A stretch of 15,095 nucleotides of DNA from CAZAGT01 sp964484515. Its GTDB lineage: Bacteria > Desulfobacterota > DSM-4660 > Desulfatiglandales > HGW-15. Of the stretch, positions 1 to 6,140 are shown piece by piece (the stretch's first letter is position 1; each line of letters starts with the position of its first letter). The notes beneath the pieces were generated by a model. The model saw only the letters and a program-made list of their open reading frames with translations, had not been told where the DNA came from and made no database searches. The stretch lies in assembly GCA_964484515.1 (NCBI GenBank), contig CAZAGT010000097.1, positions 1 through 15,095 of the forward strand. Reading direction: 5' to 3'. A program made the translations under genes and the position numbers.

Positions 1-108
1 CCGGAGCAGATTCAGTGAATAAACCAAGGCTGTCAACCCGGCCTATACCGCGGAGGCCCTCCGGCCGCCTCGGGTAGCGCCTTATGCCGCGACAACGCAC
101 TCAATTCC

Positions 109-140
109 TCGTTTTTGAAAAGAGACCCCCATGACCGGGC
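109..140 (-). repeat. 32-bp dispersed repeat, left copy (inverted relative to the right copy)
   Basis: This 32-bp segment matches the reverse complement of 15057-15088 at 31 of 32 positions; the one difference is A versus G in CATGACCGGGC / CATGGCCGGGC. Homology does not visibly continue beyond the 32 bp on either side. Read on the minus strand it contains the codons for MGVSFQKR, and so does the other copy read forward, which may be coincidence or the trace of a once-coding element. Such a long near-identical match 15 kb away points to a dispersed repeat family. Confidence 0.7.
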
Positions 141-341
141 AACGCACTTTGAAAGACCTGAAGATGTCAAATTCAAGTACCGCTTTCACGAAGCTTCCCG
201 GTCGATCAAACTGGCCGCCCTCCAGAGGCGGGTAAACTCCTGTGGCAAGAGGCGGCGCTGACATCACTGGATTCCCCTTCGGCTCTGCACAGGGTGGTGA
301 ACTCGTCGAACCACGGCATCGCGTGAATGACAATTAAGAGG

Positions 342-373
342 AATCTCAGACTCTTTAGAGATTATCTTTTTTT
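342..373 (+). terminator. Weak Rho-independent terminator-like hairpin
   Basis: AATCTC at 342-347 pairs with GAGATT at 358-363 around a 10-nt loop, and a run of seven T follows at 367-373. The stem is short and AT-rich, so stability is doubtful. It would end transcription entering from the left, upstream of the window. Confidence 0.3.
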
Positions 374-456
374 GCTGCACTGGGGGCCTTTCCCTGAAAT
401 CCTGCTGAGTTAAGGTGTCGACCCGCATTCGCGGTCCGATTTCCACCAGCTATAGA

Positions 457-484
457 TTGACAGCCCACGTTTGATGAATACATT
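457..484 (+). promoter_or_regulatory. Candidate sigma-70 promoter for the HesB-like selenoprotein
   Basis: A perfect -35 hexamer TTGACA is at 457-462. After 16 bp comes TACATT at 479-484, which matches four of six positions of TATAAT. A strong ribosome binding site (AAGGAGG, 510-516) follows five bases before the ATG at 522. The spacing fits a housekeeping promoter; no operator is evident. Confidence 0.4.
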
Positions 485-521
485 AAGGTACCAAACAACG
501 AATGCGTCTAAGGAGGTTTCC

Positions 522-836
522 ATGTTTCAGGTGACGGAAAAGGCCGACGAAATGATTCAGCAGTTTTTTGAGGGAAAAGACAAAATTGAGCCTATCAGGA
601 TCTTTCTATCGCAAGGAGGCTGATCTGGGCCCTCTTTGGGTATGGCTCTGGATGAGCCTAAAGACGATGATGAGATTATGAAAAACAACGGAATTACCTT
701 TCTGATTAATAAAGACCTCTTTGAGCAAGCCAGCCCGATTAGTGTGGACTTCGTTAGCTCGGCCATGGGTTCGGGCTTTTCGATCTCCTCCAAACTTGAA
801 ACGGGAGGCAGTTGCAGCTCTTGCTCGACGTGCTAA
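522..836 (+). CDS. HesB/IscA-like selenoprotein (UGA-encoded Sec at residue 34)
   Basis: This is a 104-residue A-type iron-sulfur scaffold/carrier-like protein read through an in-frame TGA at 621-623. The sequence around the TGA is QGG-U-SGPSLGMALDEP. In E. coli IscA the equivalent GGCSG holds the first metal-binding cysteine (C35), so selenocysteine replaces that ligand. The other expected ligands appear at the C terminus as GSCSSCSTC (Cys98, Cys101, Cys104). The ATG at 522 has an excellent ribosome site (AAGGAGG, 510-516), and family similarity runs unbroken on both sides of the TGA, which argues against pseudogene or frameshift. HesB-like selenoproteins are an established family in Deltaproteobacteria. 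The likely role is Fe-S or metal/redox handling in the cytoplasm; the precise function is unknown. Standard gene calling would start falsely at Met39 (636). Confidence 0.93.
634..663 (+). promoter_or_regulatory. Candidate bacterial SECIS hairpin
   Basis: GGCTC at 644-648 pairs perfectly with GAGCC at 654-658 around the loop TGGAT (649-653). A lower stem of CTTT (634-637) with AAAG (660-663) closes an internal loop. The apical loop begins 25 nt after the UGA and has G at its second position, which agrees with the general bacterial SECIS model (a short loop with an early G, roughly 16-37 nt downstream of UGA). A competing hairpin, GGGCC (627-631) with GGCTC (644-648), is too close to the UGA to fit. 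SelB would recognise this element to insert Sec. Confidence 0.6.
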
Positions 837-853
837 GATTCTCAGAACGAACA

Positions 854-907
854 GGTTACCACCTGACACCGATGCGTGAACGAGCATAATTTGCCCAGGT
901 GGTAACC
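854..907. repeat. Perfect 12-bp inverted repeat (large stem-loop)
   Basis: GGTTACCACCTG at 854-865 is perfectly complementary to CAGGTGGTAACC at 896-907, separated by 30 nt that contain a smaller stem (ATGC 872-875 with GCAT 883-886). It starts 17 nt after the selenoprotein stop, so it could be a 3' stabilising or terminating structure; there is no U-run, so it is not a classic intrinsic terminator. The left arm region (GAACAGGT, 849-856) can also pair with ACCTGTTC at 946-953, giving a mutually exclusive fold. Confidence 0.6.
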
Positions 908-1045
908 AATATCTATTCCGACGTTCCCAACCACAAATCCACCCTACCTGTTCATTATTATTCCCGCCTAAGACAACCGAACCCATCTCGCCCAGTCCCT
1001 TTACAGACGAACTGAATTGCATTACTAAGGATCATGGAGGATGAG

Positions 1046-1705
1046 ATGATCAAGGAAAATGTGAGAAAGATCTTGGCTGAGTTACCTGAAGGGGTGCAGC
1101 TGGTGGGAGCCGCGAAGACGCGAACACCGGATGAAATCCTGGAGGCGATCGAGGCCGGTCTGAAGATTGTGGGGCAGAATTATGTGCAGGAGGCGGAGAA
1201 GGGTTTTCAGGTCGTCGGCGCGCGCACGAAATGGCACATGATTGGGCACCTTCAACGGAACAAGGTTAAGAAAGCGGTCAAGATTTTTGACATGATCGAG
1301 ACGGTGGGTACCCTGAGACTCGCTGTGGAGATCGACAAGGCTTCCCGGAAAATCGATAAGGTTATGGCGATCCTGATTGAGATCAACAGCGGCAAGGAAA
1401 GTCAGAAGTCGGGCGTCGAGCCGGATGAGGCGGTCGGTCTGGTACGAGAGATTTCCTCCTTAGAAAACGTCAAGGTCAAAGGCCTGATGACGATGGGGCC
1501 CTTTACCGGCGACCCGGAGGACGCGCGCCCATATTTCAAAGAGACCAAAGCACTCTTTGATGAGTTCAAGGCCCTGCAGATCGAAGGGGTTTCGATGGAA
1601 TGCCTTTCCATGGGGATGTCCAATTCTTACGGTGTCGCGATCGAAGAGGGTGCCAATATGGTCAGGATCGGGACAAAGATATTTGGCGAGCGGCACTACG
1701 GTTGA
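1046..1705 (+). CDS. yggS: YggS/PROSC-family pyridoxal phosphate homeostasis protein
   Basis: This 219-residue protein belongs to the YggS/PLPBP family, single-domain TIM-barrel proteins that bind pyridoxal 5'-phosphate and buffer cellular PLP and amino/keto acid metabolism. The PLP lysine is Lys24 in GAAKTR; the family usually reads VSKT here. Other hallmarks are VGQNYVQEAE, WHMIGHLQRNKVKKA, GLMTMGPF and the C-terminal phosphate-binding segment LSMGMSNSYGVAIEEGANMVRIGTKIFGER-like tail (only its key parts are listed: SMGMS, RIGTKIFG). The ATG at 1046 is preferred over the in-frame ATG at 1034, because GGAGG at 1036-1040 sits five bases before 1046 and would lie inside the longer frame. It is followed after 21 bp by the TtcA-like gene and is probably cotranscribed with it. 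Confidence 0.93.
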   Translation: MIKENVRKILAELPEGVQLVGAAKTRTPDEILEAIEAGLKIVGQNYVQEAEKGFQVVGARTKWHMIGHLQRNKVKKAVKIFDMIETVGTLRLAVEIDKASRKIDKVMAILIEINSGKESQKSGVEPDEAVGLVREISSLENVKVKGLMTMGPFTGDPEDARPYFKETKALFDEFKALQIEGVSMECLSMGMSNSYGVAIEEGANMVRIGTKIFGERHYG

Positions 1706-1726
1706 GAGAGGGGTAGGCCGGAATCG

Positions 1727-2446
1727 TTGAAGTATGTCACACGAGAGCTGAAACGCCTTTCAGGGAAGGCCATCACGAGTCGCCATATGATCGAAGACGG
1801 TGATCACGTGTTGGTCGCCGTATCCGGCGGGAAAGACAGTCTTTCGCTGTTGTGGTTCTTGCAGGAGCGAATCAAATGGATACCGATCGATTATAAGCTC
1901 ACAGCGGCGCACGTGGATCCAGGCTTTGGCGCCCACTCCGGAGATCGTCTGGAAGACTTCCTTTCAGATCGCGGTATCGCGCACCGCATCATCAGGAGCG
2001 AGATCGGCCCCAAGGCGCACAGCCGGGAGAACAAGGAGAACCCTTGCTTTCTTTGTTCGCGTCTGAGAAGGAAGATCCTGTTCGAATTGGCGGCTGAGAT
2101 GGACTGTAACAAGATTGCCTTTGGACACCACAAGGATGATTTGATTGAGACCTTTTTTTTGAATGTCTTCTACGGCGCGTCAGTGAGTACGATGCTTCCG
2201 GTACAGGAATTCTTTGAGGGCAGACTGGTCGTGATAAGGCCCTTTTTTATGCTTGACGAGGATATCATCGAAAGGCACGCTCAGTATATGGGATGGCCGC
2301 GGATCGAGCTGGGGTGTCCGACGGCAGGTTCTTCAAAAAGACAGGCCGTCAAACAGATGCTAAATCAGTTTTACCGGACAAACCGGAAGATCAAGGGGAA
2401 CATCTTTCATGCCATGCAAAACGTAAGACCTGAGTATTTACCCTAG
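1727..2446 (+). CDS. ttcA: TtcA-type tRNA 2-thiocytidine(32) synthetase (PP-loop ATPase)
   Basis: This 239-residue PP-loop protein resembles TtcA, the cytoplasmic Fe-S enzyme that thiolates C32 of tRNA after ATP activation. The PP-loop is SGGKDS at residues 33-38. The CxxC is NPCFLCSRLRR (Cys107, Cys110), followed by FGHHKDDLIETFFLN (132-146). A third cysteine, Cys197 in GCPTAGS, aligns with the E. coli PCNLCGS motif. E. coli TtcA uses three cysteines (C122, C125, C222) for its [4Fe-4S] cluster, and all three equivalents are here; the fourth position of the second motif is Ala. The start is a TTG at 1727, since the first in-frame ATG (residue 21) would remove a conserved helix. At 239 residues it is shorter than E. 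coli TtcA (~311). A TtcA-like relative with another tRNA target cannot be excluded. Confidence 0.85.
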   Translation: MKYVTRELKRLSGKAITSRHMIEDGDHVLVAVSGGKDSLSLLWFLQERIKWIPIDYKLTAAHVDPGFGAHSGDRLEDFLSDRGIAHRIIRSEIGPKAHSRENKENPCFLCSRLRRKILFELAAEMDCNKIAFGHHKDDLIETFFLNVFYGASVSTMLPVQEFFEGRLVVIRPFFMLDEDIIERHAQYMGWPRIELGCPTAGSSKRQAVKQMLNQFYRTNRKIKGNIFHAMQNVRPEYLP

Positions 2447-2495
2447 ATTCGGCACTTGGGGAACAGCCTTTGAAACTGTTGGAAGGAGGAAGCAG

Positions 2496-3314
2496 ATGTC
2501 TCTAATCACTATGACGCAAAACATCGGATGTGGAGCGATTGAAATTGCTCAGCAGTTGGCAGCCGAGCTTGGTCTGGAAGTGTATGATGACCATCGGCTT
2601 GAGGAGCGGGCGGTTGAGATAGGCATTCAGCCCGAGGAGCTGGACAAGGTGGCCGAGAAGCCGCCCGGCGTGTTTAGCCGAATGATGAGTAATAAGCCTG
2701 AGGCATATCTCGATCTCCTCCAGGCGGTCGTATACGAAGTGGCGCGGCAGGGAGAGGGGATCATTTTCGGACACGGAAGTCAGGTCCTGCTCAGGGATTT
2801 TGGCTGTGCGCTGCATGTCCGGATCTACGCCTCCGAACCAACGCGGATCTCCTATTTGATGGATCAGAGCGGGCTGGATCGCGCCGCAGCACAGAAGCTG
2901 ATCCATAAGAGCGACAGTGAGCGGAGGGGTTTTTTAAGATATTCCTTTCACATGGACTGGAATGACCCATCCCTTTACGATGTGGTCATAAACCGTGACA
3001 AATTGAGTGCCGAGTCGGCCTCCCGGATCATCATCGAGGCCGCGCGCTCGCAAGAGATAAAGGCATGCAGCCAGACGGCCCTCGACAGCATGGAGCGTTT
3101 GGCCCTCACACGAAAGATCGAAGCGGAAATCCTGAAGAATAACCTCGAGCAGGATCTTGTGCACATTGAGGTACCGGAGAAGGGGGTGGCCCATGTGATG
3201 GGCCTCACCTACAGTGAAGAGGTCAAGGAGCGCTTGCTCAAGATCGTGGAACAAGTCGACGGCGTTACGGACATACGCTCTAACCTGAACGTCATGCCGC
3301 CGGGTGTTTCCTAA
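2496..3314 (+). CDS. Cytidylate-kinase-like protein with C-terminal BON domain
   Basis: This is a 272-residue two-domain protein. Residues 1 to about 190 resemble the cytidylate kinase-like P-loop family. The N-terminal beta strand and loop read LITMTQNIGCGAIEIAQQLA, where relatives usually have ISREYGSGG-IA, so the nucleotide loop is degenerate and lacks a GK[ST] lysine. Further family features are YDDHRLEERA, IIFGHGSQVLL (89-99) and the C-terminal VINRDKLS. Residues ~198-266 look like a BON domain, ending in VDGVTDIRSNLNV. BON domains often bind membranes or phospholipids, so a regulatory or sensory role is possible. AAGGAGGA at 2483-2490 gives a strong ribosome site five bases before the ATG. 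It follows ttcA by 49 bp and probably ends the same operon. Enzyme activity is uncertain. Confidence 0.8.
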   Translation: MSLITMTQNIGCGAIEIAQQLAAELGLEVYDDHRLEERAVEIGIQPEELDKVAEKPPGVFSRMMSNKPEAYLDLLQAVVYEVARQGEGIIFGHGSQVLLRDFGCALHVRIYASEPTRISYLMDQSGLDRAAAQKLIHKSDSERRGFLRYSFHMDWNDPSLYDVVINRDKLSAESASRIIIEAARSQEIKACSQTALDSMERLALTRKIEAEILKNNLEQDLVHIEVPEKGVAHVMGLTYSEEVKERLLKIVEQVDGVTDIRSNLNVMPPGVS

Positions 3315-3375
3315 GGCGCGAGTTCGGCCCGTGCTGCCGTTATCGCACCCCAGATGAGGATTTGACGCCATTCCA

Positions 3376-3447
3376 CAGCCTCCCGATTGGCGGCTGCGAC
3401 CGCAAAGATCCCATTTCGGCGGCCTCGCAGACATGAGGCCATTTCGG
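3376..3447. repeat. Hairpin-rich intergenic element between the kinase-like and crotonase genes
   Basis: The 179-bp spacer 3315-3493 contains two stems: CAGCC (3376-3380) with GGCTG (3392-3396), and GGCCTC (3421-3426) with GAGGCC (3435-3440). The second is flanked by the direct repeat ATTTCGG at 3413-3419 and 3441-3447. It resembles REP-type extragenic elements, or may form the 3' end of the upstream mRNA. TCGTTTTTGAA at 3450-3460 matches the first 11 bases of the 32-bp repeat at 109-140, but similarity stops there. AAGGAG at 3479-3484 is the ribosome site of the next gene. Confidence 0.4.
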
Positions 3448-3493
3448 TGTCGTTTTTGAATCTAAACACATATTCCCCAAGGAGCCTGCTGCG

Positions 3494-4273
3494 ATGGCAG
3501 AACCCGTGAGGTGGGAATCGATCGAAGGCATTACCAAAGTCGTTCTGAATCGCCCCAAGGCATACAATGCCTTTGATTCAGAGATGGTCAGCATACTGGC
3601 CGATGGCTTGGCCGGTTTGGCGGGAGATCCACAGATCAAGGGGGTCGTCATTATGGGCGAAGGAGCGGCCTTCTGTGCCGGGGGCGATCTGAGATGGTTG
3701 GCTGAATCCGGCGGGACGCCTGGTGCGGCTTTTCATGTCTTGGCAGCCAAATACCATCAGGCCATCCTTGAAATCCGTCGCATGCCGAAGCCGGTTATTG
3801 CCGCCGTCAACGGTCTTGCTGCGGGGGGCGGGTTCTCGATGGCCCTCGCCTGTGATTTCAGGATCATGGAGACATCTGCGACGTTGAAACAGGGGTACAC
3901 GAGCAACGGGCTCAGTATCGACGGGGGCGGTACGTTTACCCTCAGCAGAATGGTGGGGATGGCAAGGGCGATGGAGATCGCGGCCCTCGACCGCCCAATC
4001 TCGGCCGAGCAGGCCCTCCGTTGGGGACTTGTGACCGAGGTGATCGAAGATGGAAAATCCGTCGAAAGGGCCGTTGCCCTGGTCCATGAGGTAAACAGGA
4101 TCCCTCTCTCCTCTTTTGCGGCCTGCAAACAACTGATCACCGAAGCGTTCGACACCTCTTTTGAGACCCAGCTCGAGAAGGAAAGAGAGTTCTTGGCCAG
4201 GTGCGCCGACCATCCGAATGGACGCGAAGGCGTGTCGGCCTTTCTGGAGAAGAGGAAGCCGGCCTATACATAA
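3494..4273 (+). CDS. Crotonase-fold enoyl-CoA isomerase/hydratase-family protein (PaaG-like active site)
   Basis: This 259-residue protein is of usual length for the crotonase superfamily, which acts on acyl-CoA thioesters. Oxyanion-hole elements are FCAGGDL (60-66) and NGLAAGGG (106-113). The two catalytic glutamates of enoyl-CoA hydratase (rat E144 and E164) align with Ser115 (in GGGFS) and Tyr135, so a normal hydratase is unlikely. Asp143 in GLSIDGGG corresponds to the catalytic aspartate in the PDSGG motif of PaaG-type isomerases. It is therefore better viewed as a double-bond or ring-opening isomerase of CoA thioesters, with unknown substrate. It has its own ribosome site (AAGGAG, 3479-3484) and converges on the liv cluster, which may supply branched-chain or aromatic compounds. 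Confidence 0.85.
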   Translation: MAEPVRWESIEGITKVVLNRPKAYNAFDSEMVSILADGLAGLAGDPQIKGVVIMGEGAAFCAGGDLRWLAESGGTPGAAFHVLAAKYHQAILEIRRMPKPVIAAVNGLAAGGGFSMALACDFRIMETSATLKQGYTSNGLSIDGGGTFTLSRMVGMARAMEIAALDRPISAEQALRWGLVTEVIEDGKSVERAVALVHEVNRIPLSSFAACKQLITEAFDTSFETQLEKEREFLARCADHPNGREGVSAFLEKRKPAYT

Positions 4274-4288
4274 CCTCCTAGCAAAGAG

Positions 4289-4313
4289 CCCGGCCATCTC
4301 AATGATAGGCCGG
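4289..4313. terminator. Hairpin between convergent genes
   Basis: CCGGCC (4290-4295) plus ATC pairs with GAT plus GGCCGG (4308-4313), with loop TCAAT and one bulged A at 4307, giving a nine-pair GC-rich stem. It lies 16 bp after the crotonase stop and about 45 bp beyond the livF stop on the other strand. No T-run follows on either side, so it is at best a non-canonical, possibly bidirectional terminator. Confidence 0.4.
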
Positions 4314-4356
4314 ATGTCGCTCGGGGGGAAGGGCGTGGTGGCGATGAGAAAGGGTG

Positions 4357-5097
4357 CTAGTCCCCCTCTCCGGATGGAGGGGACCCCGAAATGAACGAAT
4401 CCCTGATGATATCCCTGATACTCAGCTCGAAGTCCTCTTTGGGCCCGCTTCGTGTGACCTGGCCCATCTCCAGGTAATACATGTAATCGGAGACCTTGAG
4501 GGCCTTCATGATGTTCTGATCGACCAGCAGAACCGTTGTTCCCGCCCCAGCAATGATCTTGAGGAAGGCATAGATCTCGGAGACGACCTTGGGCGAGAGT
4601 CCGCATGAGGGTTCATCAAGGAGGAGCAGGTTCGGCTCCGTCATGATCTCCTTGGCAATGCAGAGCATCCTCAGCATGCCGCCGCTCAGATTGGTCGCCC
4701 TCTCAGATCTTCGTTCGGCGAGGACGGGAAAGGACCGATAGATCTCTTCCAGCCGCTCTTTCAACTGCCGCCGATCATGGCGAAATATCCAGGCCCCGAG
4801 TAGGAGGTTCTCGTGTACGCTCAGGTGGGGAAAGGCGCTGTGTTCCTGCAGCATAAAGCTCACCCCCATCTTCTTGAGCGCTGCGGGGGCATGCCCCTGA
4901 ATCTCTCGACCGTCGAGCAGGATCTTCCCCTGGTGCGGCCTCAAAAGACCAAAGACGGTCTTGAGCAAGGTCGATTTGCCGGCTCCATTCGGCCCGATGA
5001 GCCCTGTTACACGCCCTCTCTGAGCTTCGAGCGATACGTCTTGCAGGATGTTGATCTCTCTGACGTAGCCTGACGTAATTCCCTCTAGCCTCAACAT
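4357..5097 (-). CDS. livF: Branched-chain amino acid-type ABC transporter ATP-binding protein LivF
   Basis: This is a 246-residue ABC ATPase of the LivF type, one of the two ATPases powering import through LivH/LivM at the inner membrane. Walker A is GPNGAGKS (35-42), the Q-loop is in FMLQEHSAFPHLSV, the ABC signature is LSGGMLRML, and Walker B is LLLLDEPSCGLSP. The switch position reads LLVDQN, with Gln rather than His, as is usual for LivF (LVEQN). The ATG at 5097 follows the livG stop by six bases, so translation is probably coupled. It is the last gene of the minus-strand liv operon. The transported compound cannot be told from the ATPase; Liv-type systems also carry aromatic acids, amides or urea. 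Confidence 0.93.
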   Translation of the reverse strand: MLRLEGITSGYVREINILQDVSLEAQRGRVTGLIGPNGAGKSTLLKTVFGLLRPHQGKILLDGREIQGHAPAALKKMGVSFMLQEHSAFPHLSVHENLLLGAWIFRHDRRQLKERLEEIYRSFPVLAERRSERATNLSGGMLRMLCIAKEIMTEPNLLLLDEPSCGLSPKVVSEIYAFLKIIAGAGTTVLLVDQNIMKALKVSDYMYYLEMGQVTRSGPKEDFELSIRDIIRDSFISGSPPSGEGD

Positions 5098-5102
5098 GAT
5101 CC

Positions 5103-5831
5103 CTAACCACCCAAATAAGAGTCAATGACCTGCGGGTCGTTTGCCACGTCATTCATCGTCCCTTGGCAAATCACCTGGCCTTCATGAAGGACACTGACCT
5201 GCTCGCACAAGCGGCGGATCGTCGCCATTTCATGGCTGACGATCAAAAAGGTGATACCTTTTTCCTTGTTCATCAAATGAATCGCCTTGAGGATAATGTC
5301 CTTGATGGTCGCGTGGACACCGGCAAATGGTTCATCCATCAGGTAGAGATGCAAGTTCACGTTCATCAGGCCCCGGACGATCTGAAGCAGCATGACCTGT
5401 CCGCCGGAGAGGACGCGGGCGGGTTCATGCTTGAGTGGCCGTAGGAGTGCGAAGTCGAGGAGTTCCTCAGCGCGGCGGCTAGCCTCTCCCATGGGCTCGC
5501 CTTGGGCGAGGGCCGGAACCATCATATTCTCCAGGACGGTCATATCACGAAATACTCTCGATATCTGAAAGGTACGCATGATTCCCAGATGCGCGATCGT
5601 GTTGGGTTGCAGTCCGTCGATGCGCTGCCCCTCCAAATAGATGGCGCCTCCGGAGAGTCTGTACAGGCCCGAGATCAGGTTGATCAGGGTCGTCTTGCCG
5701 GAACTGTTCGGTCCGATGACGCCCCTGATCTCCCCCTTTTCGATCTGCAGGGAGACCTGATCGACCGCCTTGAGTCCGCCGAACGATTTGACGACGTCGG
5801 TAAGCTCCAAGAGGATGTGAGAATCATCCAT
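5103..5831 (-). CDS. livG: Branched-chain amino acid-type ABC transporter ATP-binding protein LivG
   Basis: This ABC ATPase of the LivG type has 242 residues when started at the ATG at 5831. That ATG has an AGGAGG ribosome site eight bases upstream (complement of 5840-5845); the in-frame GTG at 5840 overlaps that site and is less likely. Walker A is GPNSSGKT (40-47) instead of the usual GPNGAGKT; the lysine and threonine are intact. The Q-loop is MRTFQISRVFRDMTV, the signature is LSGGQVMLLQIVRGLM, Walker B is LYLMDEPFAGV, and the switch histidine is in LIVSHEM. It pairs with LivF. Unlike most liv operons, where livM and livG nearly touch, here a ~300-bp spacer with a dispersed repeat separates them. 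Confidence 0.93.
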   Translation of the reverse strand: MDDSHILLELTDVVKSFGGLKAVDQVSLQIEKGEIRGVIGPNSSGKTTLINLISGLYRLSGGAIYLEGQRIDGLQPNTIAHLGIMRTFQISRVFRDMTVLENMMVPALAQGEPMGEASRRAEELLDFALLRPLKHEPARVLSGGQVMLLQIVRGLMNVNLHLYLMDEPFAGVHATIKDIILKAIHLMNKEKGITFLIVSHEMATIRRLCEQVSVLHEGQVICQGTMNDVANDPQVIDSYLGG

Positions 5832-5877
5832 AAAGATCACCTCCTATGGGCCTTCGGTCGCGACAGAATTCCTTTTT

Positions 5878-6140
5878 GGCCCTCCCGGCGGAAGGTCTCT
5901 TACGACCGGCAACCACTTCTCCAGCGCCTCGTGGCACGGCGCCGAATGCTCATAAAGCTTCGCAGGTAATGCCGGGCCGGGCGACTTGGTCGAAAAGAGC
6001 CGTCTGCGCCTGTCCGCCGGGGATGATCACCACTGTCGCATCAAGAGCCTTTGGGAGTAGGCCGGTTGCGCCCTCTACAGAGACCACCGGCCGGGGGCCT
6101 GGAAGCACCTTCGCACATTGCAGCGAAGTCACAACAGGCA
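5878..6140 (+). repeat. ~260-bp dispersed repeat, copy A (between livM and livG)
   Basis: This segment is collinear with 14738-15002 in direct orientation. The best-conserved core, 5896-5918, is identical over 23 bases to 14756-14778. Similarity continues with single-base indels: TCTGCGCCTG at 6003 versus TCTGCGCCTC at 14864, and GGCCGGTTGCG near 6060 versus 14922. The last ~12 bases overlap the end of livM (stop at 6129). Open frames run through both copies but are not consistently intact, so the element is not convincingly coding. It is probably an intergenic repeat, MITE remnant or structured RNA element. Position 5846-6128 holds no other gene. Confidence 0.7.

Larger units (their letters stand above)
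1..456. other. Intergenic region without a supported gene
   Basis: I find no credible gene here. The two minus-strand open frames that cover it are short, have no recognisable domain and overlap each other. Bases 109-140 are one copy of a 32-bp repeat whose inverted partner is at the right end of the window. The 9-mer CAACGCACT occurs at 93-101 and again at 140-148, flanking that repeat. A weak terminator-like hairpin lies at 342-373. The rest looks like unconstrained spacer, although an older decayed repeat cannot be excluded. Confidence 0.5.

Noticed and set aside
93..148. CAACGCACT direct repeats as target-site duplication around the 32-bp repeat
   Set aside because: The repeats do not abut the 32-bp unit symmetrically, and the right copy has no equivalent duplication; a 9-mer pair this close may be chance.
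82..446. Two overlapping minus-strand frames of 83 and 60 residues
   Set aside because: They have no family signature, overlap each other in different frames and include the 32-bp repeat.
636..836. Short 66-residue gene starting at ATG 636
   Set aside because: It is the C-terminal part of the HesB-like selenoprotein; the true ribosome site and start are at 510-522, and the preceding TGA is read as Sec.
606..1022. 138-residue minus-strand frame opposite the selenoprotein and the spacer
   Set aside because: It has no recognisable domain, is antisense to a clear gene and spans a stem-loop.
3578..4606. 342-residue minus-strand frame across the crotonase and livF ends
   Set aside because: It is antisense to one clear gene and out of frame with another; the composition looks like a GC-driven shadow.
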